Shown here: piece after piece, positions 10,289 to 19,165 of the stretch
Position numbering within the stretch: position 1 is the first letter of the stretch
Layout of the letters: each line of letters begins with the position of its first letter
From: Variovorax soli NBRC 106424
GTDB lineage: Bacteria > Pseudomonadota > Gammaproteobacteria > Burkholderiales > Burkholderiaceae_C
Direction: 5' to 3'
NCBI RefSeq assembly: GCF_001591385.1
Contig: NZ_BCUU01000027.1
Location: 1-55,304 of the forward strand
DNA: 55,304 nucleotides
Program-made: the position numbers and the translations under genes
The notes under the pieces: generated by a model
Told to the model about the DNA's origin: nothing
The model's input: the letters and a program-made list of their open reading frames with translations, nothing else
The model's database searches: none

Positions 10289-10532
10289 GCGGCGGCCGCT
10301 GCCGCGCCGCGCTTTACACGCCGTTTACAATCCGCGCCGCCGCCCAGCGCGGCCGTCTTTTTCGAGGTGTTCCAGCGGCTTGCCCGCCCGGAGCGCCCGT
10401 CCAGCCCACCCAGATCTTCATTTCCAGGCAGGGCATGCCGCAAGGCCGCGTCGTTTTCCGGCGCAGCAGCAGCGGCATGCGCGGCCTCGCTTGTGCGTGG
10501 ATTCACCTTTTTCATCCACCGCCGCAAACGCA

Positions 10533-12707
10533 ATGCACAACATGAAGATCTGCACACGCCAGGCTCGCACCCGCCTTCGCCTTTCCATCCTGGCCAGCGC
10601 CGTGCTGGCCGCCCTGCCCCTGGCCGCCGGCGCGCAGGCTGGCGGCGGCACCAGCCTGCGCGAGGTGACCGTGAGCGCCGACGAAGACCCGGGCTACGCG
10701 CCCGCCACCGCGCGCAGCGCCACCAAGACCAGCGCGCCGCTGCGCGACGTACCGCAGAGCGTGAACGTGGTCACCGAGAAGCTCATCGAGGACCAGAACG
10801 CCACCAGCATGGAAGCGGCGCTGCGCAACGTGCCGGGCGTGAGCTTCAACCACGGCGACGGCCAGCGCGACCAGGTGCTGATCCGCGGCTTCAGCGCCAT
10901 CTCGGACTGGTTCGTGGACGGCGTGCGCGACGACGCGCTGTACTTCCGCGACCTCTCGGACACCGAGCGCGTGGAGGTGCTCAAGGGCCCGGCTGCCGTG
11001 CTGTATGGGCGCGGCTCGTCGGGCGGCATCATCAACCGCGTGACCAAGAAGCCGATCTTCGGCAGCCCCTTCGGCGGCGAGGTGTCGCTGGGCGTGGGCA
11101 ACGACGGCTACAGGCGCGCCACGGCCGACCTGAACACCGCCATCGGCGAATCGATGGCCTTCCGCCTGAACGTGGCGGGCGAGGATTCGGACAGCTACCG
11201 CGACCAGCAGTTCACCCAGCGCTACAACGTCGCGCCCTCGCTGGCCATCAAGTTCAGCCCGCAGACCGACCTGCTGCTGCAATACACCAACCTGCGCGAC
11301 GAGCGCCTGACCGACTTCGGCGTGCCGGCCCTGAACGGCCGGCCGGTGAACGTGCCGCGCAGCACCTACTACGGCTCGGCCCATGCCAGGCGCGACGACA
11401 CGGTCACCAGCAAGGTGCAGAGCTTCACCGCCACGCTCAACCACCGCTTCAGCGACAGCCTGAACCTGCGCAACACCACGCGCTGGTCCGACTACCAGCT
11501 GGACCGCAACAACACCCTGCCCAGCGGCACCACCGACCCGGTGGCGCTGACGGTGGGCCGCACGCGCGGCTTCGTCGACCGCGACGAGAGCGGCTGGTTC
11601 AACCAGACCGACGTCACCTGGCGCAACGAGCTGGGCGGCTTCGCGCAGGAATGGCTCATGGGCGCCGAGCTGGGCGTGCAGCGCAAGCGCGCCTACACCG
11701 TGTCGTCCGCCGTGGGCTACCAGCGCGTGAACATCTTCAATCCGGTGCAGGACCCGCTGCCCATTCCCGCCTCGGCCTTCACCGCCGACAGCGCGATTCC
11801 GAGCAACAGCAAGTTCCAGACGGCCGCCCTGTACTTCCAGGACCAGATCACGCTGGCCAAGGAATGGAAGGCGCTGGTGGGCCTGCGCTATGACGACTAC
11901 CAGCAGGAGACCAGCTTCGATCGCAAGCTCAGCACGCTGGAGCGCACCGACCGCAAGTTCAGCCCGCGTGCCGGCGTGGTGTGGCAGCCCACGCCCACGC
12001 AGTCCTACTACGTCTCGTACAGCCGCTCATTCCAGCCCTCGGGCGAGAACTTCGCGCTGTCCACCAGCACGGTGGACGCCGACCCCGAGATCACGGTCAA
12101 CCAGGAAATCGGCGCCAAGTTCGACCTGCTGGACGGCCAGCTCAACTTCACCACCGCGCTGTTCAACCTCGAGCGCTCGGGCATGAAGAACACCGACCCG
12201 AACAACCCGCGCCGCCAGATCAACGTGGGCACCCAGCGCACCAACGGCCTGGAGCTGGCGCTGAACGGCCGCCTGCCCGGCCGCTGGGACGTGAGCGCCG
12301 GCTATGCCTTCCTGGATGCGGAGATGACCAAGTCGCTGGCCACGGTGAGCCAGCAGCAGCTGCCCGTCGGCGCGCCCATTCCGGTGCAGGGGCAGACGGC
12401 CGCGCTGACGCCGCGCAACTCGGCCTTCCTCTGGGCCATGAAGGACCTGGGCCACGGCTTTTCCGCCGGCGGCGGCCTGAACTACGTGGGCGAGCGCTAC
12501 GCCTCGCTCACCAACCGGGTGGTGCTGCCCTCGTACCTGACGGCCGACCTGGCCGCCGGCTACAAGGCCGAGCGCTACGAGATCCAGCTGAACCTGAAGA
12601 ACATCGCGGACAGGAACTACTACATCTCGGGCCATGGCTCGATGGACAACCTGATCCTGCCGGGCCCGGGGCGCGAAGTGCAGCTCACACTGCGCGCGAA
12701 GTTCTGA
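10533..12707 (+). CDS. TonB-dependent siderophore receptor (Fiu/FhuA-like)
   Basis: About 724 residues from the ATG at 10533 (MHNMKICTRQ; the ATG at 10542 is an alternative). A signal peptide ends near ALPLAAGAQA. Then come a TonB-box region (SLREVTVSADED), a plug domain with APLRDVPQSVNVVTEKLI, VLIRGFS and VEVLKGPAAVLYGRGSSGG, and a 22-strand barrel ending in a Phe (VQLTLRAKF), as outer membrane proteins do. The RDLSDTERVEVLKG block is typical of catecholate/hydroxamate siderophore receptors. Such genes are usually Fur-controlled; I see no convincing Fur box in 10289-10532, which otherwise holds only GC-rich sequence with two TTTACA motifs near 10313 and 10323. It precedes two halogenase-like genes on the same strand. 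Confidence 0.93.
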   Translation: MHNMKICTRQARTRLRLSILASAVLAALPLAAGAQAGGGTSLREVTVSADEDPGYAPATARSATKTSAPLRDVPQSVNVVTEKLIEDQNATSMEAALRNVPGVSFNHGDGQRDQVLIRGFSAISDWFVDGVRDDALYFRDLSDTERVEVLKGPAAVLYGRGSSGGIINRVTKKPIFGSPFGGEVSLGVGNDGYRRATADLNTAIGESMAFRLNVAGEDSDSYRDQQFTQRYNVAPSLAIKFSPQTDLLLQYTNLRDERLTDFGVPALNGRPVNVPRSTYYGSAHARRDDTVTSKVQSFTATLNHRFSDSLNLRNTTRWSDYQLDRNNTLPSGTTDPVALTVGRTRGFVDRDESGWFNQTDVTWRNELGGFAQEWLMGAELGVQRKRAYTVSSAVGYQRVNIFNPVQDPLPIPASAFTADSAIPSNSKFQTAALYFQDQITLAKEWKALVGLRYDDYQQETSFDRKLSTLERTDRKFSPRAGVVWQPTPTQSYYVSYSRSFQPSGENFALSTSTVDADPEITVNQEIGAKFDLLDGQLNFTTALFNLERSGMKNTDPNNPRRQINVGTQRTNGLELALNGRLPGRWDVSAGYAFLDAEMTKSLATVSQQQLPVGAPIPVQGQTAALTPRNSAFLWAMKDLGHGFSAGGGLNYVGERYASLTNRVVLPSYLTADLAAGYKAERYEIQLNLKNIADRNYYISGHGSMDNLILPGPGREVQLTLRAKF

Positions 12708-12817
12708 CACGGGGGCCGGTCCCCGCCAACGCGGCGGATCGGCTGACAGAAATGGGCCGCGCGCCGCGCTATCCTGCCGGGTTGTCTTCTCTGTCCAAGA
12801 ATTCCTGCCCACAAGCC

Positions 12818-14176
12818 ATGCAAGCAGCGCCCTCCGCCACCGCCCTTCCTGAAAGCCAGCCCATCGAGGGCTGCGACGTCTTCGTCATCGGCGGCGGGCC
12901 CGCCGGCTCCACCATTGCCGCGCTGCTGGCCCAGCAGGGCCGCGACGTGGTGCTGGTGGACAAGGAGCACCACCCGCGCTTTCACATCGGCGAGTCGCTG
13001 CTGCCGGCCAACGTGGAGCTGTTCCGCAAGCTGGGGGTGTACGAGCAGGTCGACGCCATCGGCATGAAGAAGTGGGGCATCGAGTTCGTCTCCATCGAGC
13101 ACGAGTACCAGAGCTACGTGGAGTTTGCCGACGCCTGGGACAAGAGCATGCCCTCGGCCTGGCAGGTGCGCCGCTCCGAGCTGGACGAAGTGCTGTTCCG
13201 CAATGCCGCCACGCGCGGTGCGCGCACGCTGGAAGGCTGCAAGGTGCAGGACGTGCAGTTCGACGACAACGGCGCCATCGTGCAGGCCCAGCTGGACGAC
13301 GGCAGCCGCCGCACCTGGCATGCCCGCTTCGTGGTGGACGCCAGCGGGCGCGACACCTTCCTGGCCAACAAGTTCAAGAGCAAGAACAAGAACCCGGACC
13401 ACAACAGCACCGCGCTCTTCGGCCACTTCCGCAACGTGCGGCGGCTGGAAGGCAAGCGCGAGGGCAACATCAGCATCTGCTGGTTTCCGCACGGCTGGTT
13501 CTGGTTCATTCCGCTGGCCGACGGCACCACCAGCGTGGGCGCGGTGTGCTGGCCCTACTACCTGAAGGCGCGCGGCGACAAGCCGCTCAAGGACTACTTC
13601 TTCGACACCCTGGCCCTGTGTCCCGAGCTGTTCGACCGCCTGAAGCATGCCGAGCTGATCGACGACCGCATCCATGCCACCGGCAACTTCTCGTACAACG
13701 GCACCCATGCCACGGGCGACCGCTACCTGATGCTGGGCGATGCCTTCGCCTTCGTCGACCCGATGTTCTCCTCGGGCGTGTACCTGGCCATGCACAGCGC
13801 CTTCGACGGCGCCGAGCTGGTGGCCACCGCGCTGGATGCGCCGCAGGCCCTGGCACGCGTGCGCGCCGACTTCGAGGGCATGATGCGCGACGGCCCGCGC
13901 GAGTACTCCTGGTTCATCTACCGATCGACCAACCCCACCATCCGCGACATGTTCATGCACCCGAACAACTTCCTGCGGGTGAAGGAGGCGCTGATGTCGC
14001 TGCTGGCCGGCGACATCTTCGGCAAGACGCCCATGTGGTGGGGGCTGCGCCGCTTCAAGATCCTGTATTACGTGATCGCCATCACCCACCCCCTGCGCAC
14101 CTGGCGCGGCTGGAAGCGCCACCGCTTCAACGTGCGCGACATGGGCAAGCTGCAGGGCGAGACGATCCAGACGTAG
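12818..14176 (+). CDS. Flavin-dependent halogenase-like FAD oxidoreductase (copy 1)
   Basis: The 452-residue protein has an N-terminal FAD-binding motif (GGGPAG, residues 25-30), FHIGESLLPANV, WFWFIP (W227-P232) and FVDPMFSSG (312-320). WxWxIP and F-xx-P-xx-S-x-G are the signature motifs of flavin-dependent halogenases. GESLLP and DPMFSSGV point to the phenol/carrier-protein type (CmlS/PltA/CndH group) more than to tryptophan halogenases. Lys85 in GMKKWG lies where I expect the halogenase active-site lysine; that alignment is by eye. The C-terminal ~100 residues form a basic, Trp-rich helical tail. The start ATG at 12818 is chosen because upstream sequence belongs to the receptor gene. It is about 80% identical to the next gene. 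A non-halogenating monooxygenase or reductase of the same fold remains possible. Confidence 0.8.
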   Translation: MQAAPSATALPESQPIEGCDVFVIGGGPAGSTIAALLAQQGRDVVLVDKEHHPRFHIGESLLPANVELFRKLGVYEQVDAIGMKKWGIEFVSIEHEYQSYVEFADAWDKSMPSAWQVRRSELDEVLFRNAATRGARTLEGCKVQDVQFDDNGAIVQAQLDDGSRRTWHARFVVDASGRDTFLANKFKSKNKNPDHNSTALFGHFRNVRRLEGKREGNISICWFPHGWFWFIPLADGTTSVGAVCWPYYLKARGDKPLKDYFFDTLALCPELFDRLKHAELIDDRIHATGNFSYNGTHATGDRYLMLGDAFAFVDPMFSSGVYLAMHSAFDGAELVATALDAPQALARVRADFEGMMRDGPREYSWFIYRSTNPTIRDMFMHPNNFLRVKEALMSLLAGDIFGKTPMWWGLRRFKILYYVIAITHPLRTWRGWKRHRFNVRDMGKLQGETIQT

Positions 14177-14220
14177 CGGAATCGGCGCCCCGGGCGCTGC
14201 ACGGGCAAGCGCTATGCTGC

Positions 14221-14250
14221 GAGGTTTGTTAAAAAACATTACCCAACCTC
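14221..14250. promoter_or_regulatory. Inverted repeat upstream of the second halogenase-like gene
   Basis: GAGGTT (14221-14226) and AACCTC (14245-14250) form 6-bp arms around an unusually AT-rich core (tgttaaaaaacattaccc) immediately before the ATG at 14254. In this GC-rich setting it may be an operator or translation-control element for the second paralogue, which would give it separate expression from the first. No regulator can be assigned. Confidence 0.35.
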
Positions 14251-14253
14251 GCC

Positions 14254-15618
14254 ATGCCGGACGCATCCACCGCCACTGCCTCCACAGAAACGCAGCCGAT
14301 GACCGAAGGCTGCGACGTCTTCGTCATCGGCGGCGGGCCGGCCGGCGCCACCATTGCCACGCTGCTGGCGCAGCAAGGCCGCGACGTGGTGCTGGTGGAC
14401 AAGGAGCATCACCCGCGCTTTCACATCGGCGAGTCGCTGCTGCCGGCCAATGTGGATCTGTTCCGCAAGCTGGGCGTGCTCGACCAGATCAACGCCATCG
14501 GCATGGAGAAGTGGGGCATCGAGTTCGTCTCGCTCGAGCATGAGCATCGCAGCTATGTGGAGTTCGGCGACGCCTGGGACAAGAGCATGCCGATGGCCTG
14601 GCAGGTGCGCCGCTCCGAAATGGACGAGGTGCTGTTCCGCAATGCCGCCGCGCGCGGCGCGCGCACCGTCGAAGGCTGCAAGGTGCGAGACGTCCAGTTC
14701 GATGGCGACGGCGCCACCATCCAGGCCCGCATGGAAGACGGCGCCAGCCGCAGCTGGCGCGCCCGCTTCGTGGTGGACGCCAGCGGCCGCGACACCGTGC
14801 TGGCCAACAAGTTCAAGAGCAAGAAGAAGAACCCCAAGCACAACAGCACCGCCGTGTTCGCGCACTTTCGCAACGCGCGCCGCCTGGAGGGCAAGCTGGA
14901 GGGCAACGTCAGCATCTGCTGGTTTCCGCACGGCTGGATCTGGTTCATTCCGCTGGCCGACGGCACCACCAGCGTGGGCGCGGTGTGCTGGCCCTACTAC
15001 CTCAAGTCGCGCGACAAGCCGATGAAGGAGTTCTTCTTCGACACCCTGGCCATGGCCCCCGAGCTGGCCGACCGCCTGAAGAACGCCGAGCTGGTGGACG
15101 ACGCGGTGCATGCCACCGGCAACTTCGCCTACGACGGCACGCATGCCACGGGCGAACGCTACCTGATGCTGGGCGACGCCTTTTCCTTCGTCGACCCGAT
15201 GTTCTCCACCGGCGTGCTGCTGGCCATGCACAACGCCTTCGACGGCGCCGAGCTGATCGCCACCGCGCTGGAACGCCCCGCCCAGTACCCCAAGGCGCGG
15301 CGCGCCTACGAGGCCATGGTGCGGCGCGCACCGCGCGAATACACCTGGTTCATCTACCGCGCCACCAACCCGACCATCCGCGACATGTTCATGAACCAGA
15401 ACAACATCATGCGGATCAAGGAAGCGGTGCTGTCGCTGCTGGCCGGCGACATCTACGGCAACACGCCCTTCTGGTGGGGCCTGCGCCGCTTCAAGCTGGT
15501 GTACTACCTCATCTCCTGGTTCAACCCGCGGCGCACCTGGCGCGGCTGGCGCCGGCACCATGTCGCGATCCGCGACATGGGCCGGTTGCAGGGCGAGACG
15601 ATCCAGACCGAGGGTTAG
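14254..15618 (+). CDS. Flavin-dependent halogenase-like FAD oxidoreductase (copy 2)
   Basis: This 454-residue tandem paralogue of the preceding gene carries the same motifs: GGGPAG, GESLLPANV, GMEKWG (the lysine is kept although the residue before it changed from Lys to Glu), WIWFIP, and FVDPMFSTG. The N-terminal ~18 residues differ (MPDASTATASTETQPMTEG). The shared PHGWxWFIPLADGTTSVGAVCWPYY block shows recent duplication. Only 77 bases separate the genes and contain an AT-rich inverted repeat. No carrier protein, flavin reductase or PKS/NRPS gene is nearby, so the substrate is unknown. Confidence 0.8.
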   Translation: MPDASTATASTETQPMTEGCDVFVIGGGPAGATIATLLAQQGRDVVLVDKEHHPRFHIGESLLPANVDLFRKLGVLDQINAIGMEKWGIEFVSLEHEHRSYVEFGDAWDKSMPMAWQVRRSEMDEVLFRNAAARGARTVEGCKVRDVQFDGDGATIQARMEDGASRSWRARFVVDASGRDTVLANKFKSKKKNPKHNSTAVFAHFRNARRLEGKLEGNVSICWFPHGWIWFIPLADGTTSVGAVCWPYYLKSRDKPMKEFFFDTLAMAPELADRLKNAELVDDAVHATGNFAYDGTHATGERYLMLGDAFSFVDPMFSTGVLLAMHNAFDGAELIATALERPAQYPKARRAYEAMVRRAPREYTWFIYRATNPTIRDMFMNQNNIMRIKEAVLSLLAGDIYGNTPFWWGLRRFKLVYYLISWFNPRRTWRGWRRHHVAIRDMGRLQGETIQTEG

Positions 15619-15632
15619 TAGGCGCCCCGCGT

Positions 15633-16628
15633 TCACTCGCCCTTGAAGCCGGACGCCTTGATGACGGGCGTCCAGCGCGCCGCCAGATCGCTGGCGTATT
15701 TCGCCACCTCCTGCGCGCTGGCGCCGGCCACCAGGTCGTAGCCGGCGCGGGCCAGCTTCTCGCGCACATCGGGCATGGCCAGCGCCTGGCGCGTGGCCTG
15801 CGCCCACTGGGCCTGCGATTCCGCCGAAGTGTTGGCGCGCACGTAGAGCAGGTAGCGCGACGAGGCCACTAGGCTGGGAAAGCCCTGCTCGGCGAAAGTG
15901 GGCACGTCGGGCAGCGCATCGGCCCGCTTCTCGCCCGCCACCGCGATCACGCGCAGCTTGCCGGCGCGGTGGTGCTCGACGAAGGAGGTGGTCGCATCCA
16001 TGCCGGCGGCGATCTGGTTGCCCAGCAGTTCAGTCACGATCGCCGCGCCGCCGCGGTACGGCGCAATGGTGCTGTCGATGCGCGCCTGCGCGACGAACTC
16101 GGCCGCCAGGAAGTGCAGCAGCGTGCCCAGGCTGCTGATGGCAATCGGATAGTCCTTCGCGCTGGCCTTGGCCGCCTTGACGAGGTCGGCCACGTTCCTG
16201 ATCGGCGACGAGGCGTTGACCACCAGCCCGAACTGCACGCCCGCCACATCGGTGAGCGCCTTGAAGTCGGCCTGCGGGTCGTAGCGCAGGTTGCTGTAGA
16301 TGAGCGGCGCGATGAACATCGGGTCCACCGGCGTCAAGAGCGCCACCGTGCCGTCCGCGGGCGAATTCTTCAGCACCTCGGTGGCCAGGCGCGTGCCGGC
16401 GCCGGGGCGGTTGTCCACGAGCAGCGTGCGCCCGCCCATGGCGTCCTTCATCTTCTCGGCCAGCAGTCGGCCCATGTAGTCGGCCGGGCCGCCCGGCGGG
16501 AACGGCACGAGGATGCGGCTGACGTTCTGCTGCGCCATCGCGGCCTGCGGCAATGCGACGGCGCCGGCAGCGGCGGCCACGAAGGTGCGGCGCGACAGCC
16601 GCGGTGCGCTGGAATCTCGTTCATGCAT
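15633..16628 (-). CDS. Bug-family tripartite tricarboxylate transporter binding protein
   Basis: The 331-residue secreted protein has a twin-arginine-like N-terminus (RLSRRTFVAAAAGAVALPQAAMAQ) and the Bug fold blocks VPFPPGGPADYMGRLLAEK, VDNRPGAGTRLATEVL and PYRGGAAIVTELLGNQI. Bug proteins bind carboxylated or amide solutes in the periplasm. It lies 19 bases downstream of the amidase and probably shares its transcript; the amidase product or substrate is the likely ligand. No TctA/TctB membrane genes are in the window, which is usual for Bug orphans. Confidence 0.92.
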   Translation of the reverse strand: MHERDSSAPRLSRRTFVAAAAGAVALPQAAMAQQNVSRILVPFPPGGPADYMGRLLAEKMKDAMGGRTLLVDNRPGAGTRLATEVLKNSPADGTVALLTPVDPMFIAPLIYSNLRYDPQADFKALTDVAGVQFGLVVNASSPIRNVADLVKAAKASAKDYPIAISSLGTLLHFLAAEFVAQARIDSTIAPYRGGAAIVTELLGNQIAAGMDATTSFVEHHRAGKLRVIAVAGEKRADALPDVPTFAEQGFPSLVASSRYLLYVRANTSAESQAQWAQATRQALAMPDVREKLARAGYDLVAGASAQEVAKYASDLAARWTPVIKASGFKGE

Positions 16629-16647
16629 GGTGGAGTCCCTCTCTCTT

Positions 16648-18078
16648 TCAGTGGTGGTGTTGGAAAAGCGGTTGCTCGGGCAATGCGGTGAAGCCAGCGG
16701 CCTGCTCGATGACGGCCCCGGCCTGCAGCAGCAGGTCTTCGCGCCAGCGCCATGACATGAGTTGCACGCCCATGGGCAGGCCGTTGGCCACGCCGGTGGG
16801 CACGGACAGGCCCGGCATGCCCAGCATGGCGGTGGCCAGCAGCGGGCTTTGCGCGGCGATGAGCGCTTCGGCCCGCTGCGCGCTGGCGATGTCCTCGTCC
16901 TGCGGCGCCGGCGGCTGCCATGACACGGGCATCAGCACCAGCGGATGGCGTTCCATGAACACCGACCAGCTGCGCGCCAGCGTCTGGCGCCGCGCCAGCG
17001 CGTCGAGGAAGGCGTCGCGGCCGGTTTCCGGAATGCCCGCGAGCATGTAGGCCTGGCTGCGGCGCATGGCCTCGTCGCCATGCGCCTCGACGCCGGCGAT
17101 GATGCTGCGGCGGCTGTCGTCGTTGATCAGCGTGCGCCACAGCGCCGCCGCTTCGAGGAAGTGCGGAAGCTGCGCTTCTTCCACCACGTAGCCCGCCTGC
17201 TCGAGCCAGCGCGCGGCATCGTCCAGCGCCTGGCGCACCGCCGGGTGGACCGGCACGCCCTCGCACTGCCTGAACAGCGCCACGCGGATGGGCGCCGGCG
17301 GCGCGGGCAGCTCGAGCGGCACCGGCACCCAGTTCGGGTCTCGCGCATCGGCCTGCGCCATGGCGTGAAAGCCCAGGCGCAGGTCGGCCATGGTGCGGGC
17401 CAGCGGCCCCTGCACCGACATGAGCTGGGGCGTGATGCTGCGCTCGGCCGTGGAACTCGGGTTGAAGGCCGGAATGCGCCCGCTCGTGGGCCGCAGGCCG
17501 GCCACGCCGCAGGCATAGGCCGGGTAGCGGATCGAGCCGCCGATGTCGTTGCCATGGGCCAGCGCGCCCATGCCCGAAGCCACCGCCGCCGCAGCGCCGC
17601 CGCTGGAGCCGCCGGGCGTCACCTGCGCATTCCACGGGTTCAGCGTGCGGCCATGCACCGCGTTGTCGGTGAACCAGCGGGACGAATAGGTGGCGGTGTT
17701 GCTGCGGCCAATGATGATGGCGCCGGCCTGGCGCAGGTGCGCCACCACGGGCGCGTCTTCACGGGCCACGTGATCGCGAAACGGCAGCGCGCCATTGGTG
17801 GTGGCATGGCCGGCCTGGTCGACGTTGACCTTGATGGTGACCGGCACGCCATGCAAGGCGCCCAGCGCCGCGCCGCTGGCGGCCAGCTGGTCGGCCGCAT
17901 CGGCGCTGGCCAGTGCTTCGCTCGCCAGCACTTCCGTCAGCGCGTTGATGCGCGGGTTGACGGCCTGGGCGCGCGCCAGCACGCTGGCCGTCACCTCGCG
18001 GCACGAGATCTCGCGCCGCCGCACGGCCGCTGCGATGTCCGTGGCCTGCCATTGCCACAAGGGCTTGTCTGTCTTCAT
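16648..18078 (-). CDS. Amidase (amidase signature family)
   Basis: The 476-residue enzyme hydrolyses a C-N amide bond. The Ser-cisSer-Lys triad is visible: Lys83 (VTIKVN), Ser158 in the GGSSGG loop and nucleophile Ser182 (GGSIRYPA), with the 24-residue Ser-Ser spacing of the family. It lies downstream of a GntR gene on the same strand (108-base gap) and upstream of a Bug binding protein, so a GntR-controlled amide catabolic unit is likely. The physiological amide cannot be deduced. Confidence 0.93.
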   Translation of the reverse strand: MKTDKPLWQWQATDIAAAVRRREISCREVTASVLARAQAVNPRINALTEVLASEALASADAADQLAASGAALGALHGVPVTIKVNVDQAGHATTNGALPFRDHVAREDAPVVAHLRQAGAIIIGRSNTATYSSRWFTDNAVHGRTLNPWNAQVTPGGSSGGAAAAVASGMGALAHGNDIGGSIRYPAYACGVAGLRPTSGRIPAFNPSSTAERSITPQLMSVQGPLARTMADLRLGFHAMAQADARDPNWVPVPLELPAPPAPIRVALFRQCEGVPVHPAVRQALDDAARWLEQAGYVVEEAQLPHFLEAAALWRTLINDDSRRSIIAGVEAHGDEAMRRSQAYMLAGIPETGRDAFLDALARRQTLARSWSVFMERHPLVLMPVSWQPPAPQDEDIASAQRAEALIAAQSPLLATAMLGMPGLSVPTGVANGLPMGVQLMSWRWREDLLLQAGAVIEQAAGFTALPEQPLFQHHH

Positions 18079-18186
18079 TCGGATGGATCTCCAGGTTGTT
18101 TCTTGGTTTGACGAGGCAAAGCGATGCCCGCCCCGTCCATCGACGAGGAAAAAAAGCGATCGCGAAAAAGGGGTGGGGGCTGGGCG

Positions 18187-18957
18187 CTACGAGTCCATCA
18201 GCAGGCGCTCGCGCTGCACCCGCGTCTCGGCCTCCAGGGCAAGGGCTTCGGTCTGCTCGATGTGCTCGCGCATCACGGCGCGCGCGCGTTCGGCATCGCG
18301 CGCCCGGAAGGCGTCCATCAAGGCGGAGTGGCTGTGGAACACGTCGTCGTCGAAGGCCTGGAAGCCCTTCTGCGCATTGCGCACGACGATGACGCGGCGA
18401 ATGATGTCGTTGAGCAGCCGGCAGAACAGCGCCAGCATGGGGCTGCTGCACGCATCGGCGAGCCGGTCGTGAAAGACCAGGTCGGCTTCGCGCCGCTCGT
18501 TCCAGTCGCCGCTGCCGCCGTGGGCCGGGTGGCTGGCGCCGATGAGCTTGTCGAGTTCGGCCAGGTTGGCCTCGGTCAGCCGCGTGGCGACGTTGGCGGC
18601 CAGCTCCGGCTCCACCGCGCGCCGCAGCGCATAGAGCGTCGCGATGTCCACCGGCTCGAAGTACATGAAGTTGGAGACCGCCTCCAGGCAGCGCTCGTAG
18701 GGCGGCTGCGTCAGCGTGGCCCCGCCGTTCGGGCCCGTGCTGGTGGTGATGAGCCCCTGCGCCTGCAGCGCCGCCAGCGCCTCGCGCACCGTGCCGCGGG
18801 CCACGCCCATCTGCTCGATCAACGCCGCTTCCTGCGGCAGCTTGTCGCCCACCTTCTTGTGCGACTGGACGATCCAGCGCTTGATGTCATTGGCAACCTG
18901 CGCGGAGCGCGTCAGGCGCTTGGTGCGCGAGATGCGCGGTGTGGGACTGGGTGGCAT
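18187..18957 (-). CDS. GntR-family transcriptional regulator (FadR subfamily)
   Basis: The 256-residue protein has an N-terminal winged helix (about residues 10-80; ANDIKRWIVQSHKKVGDKLP, MGVARGTVREALAALQAQGLI) and an all-helical FadR-type ligand domain (EPVDIATLYALRRAVEPELA ... FHDRLADAC ... AFRARDAERARAVMREHIEQ). It is first in a same-strand unit with the amidase and Bug genes. A perfect 7-bp inverted repeat sits just upstream of its start and is the natural candidate for an autoregulatory operator. Confidence 0.92.
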   Translation of the reverse strand: MPPSPTPRISRTKRLTRSAQVANDIKRWIVQSHKKVGDKLPQEAALIEQMGVARGTVREALAALQAQGLITTSTGPNGGATLTQPPYERCLEAVSNFMYFEPVDIATLYALRRAVEPELAANVATRLTEANLAELDKLIGASHPAHGGSGDWNERREADLVFHDRLADACSSPMLALFCRLLNDIIRRVIVVRNAQKGFQAFDDDVFHSHSALMDAFRARDAERARAVMREHIEQTEALALEAETRVQRERLLMDS

Positions 18958-18967
18958 CCGTGAAGTC

Positions 18968-18985
18968 TATTTATGATGATAAATA
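18968..18985. promoter_or_regulatory. Perfect palindrome, putative GntR operator
   Basis: TATTTAT-GATG-ATAAATA has perfect 7-bp arms around a 4-bp spacer, 10 bases upstream of the GntR start codon (18957), in the divergent region shared with the lipoprotein gene. It is the most AT-rich stretch for several kilobases. Assignment to the adjacent regulator is inference from position. Confidence 0.6.
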
Positions 18986-19165
18986 GGATAATTTCACGAA
19001 GCCAAGCGAGCTTCCATGCGTGCAATCCCTAGCTCCCATTTGGCTGCCCGGCTGCGACGACGTTTCGACATGCCCTCCTACTGCGACAAGCAGTGCCCTC
19101 CGATGGGCCTGCCACGCGCCATCGCGGAGCATGGCGAAGCCACGCTTCGACGGATGCTCCAACGC

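Noticed and set aside
10289..10532. Possible Fur box or riboswitch upstream of the TonB receptor
   Set aside because: Only two TTTACA motifs and GC-rich sequence are seen; no 19-bp Fur-like dyad and no conserved riboswitch core.
11981..12817. N-terminal extension of the first halogenase-like gene by ~280 codons
   Set aside because: The extension overlaps the 3' end of the TonB receptor gene in another frame; conserved sequence begins after the ATG at 12818.
19016..19165. Extended N-terminus (50 more codons) of the DUF1264 protein
   Set aside because: It would place a clean lipoprotein signal peptide and lipobox inside the protein; the ATG at 19166 fits far better.
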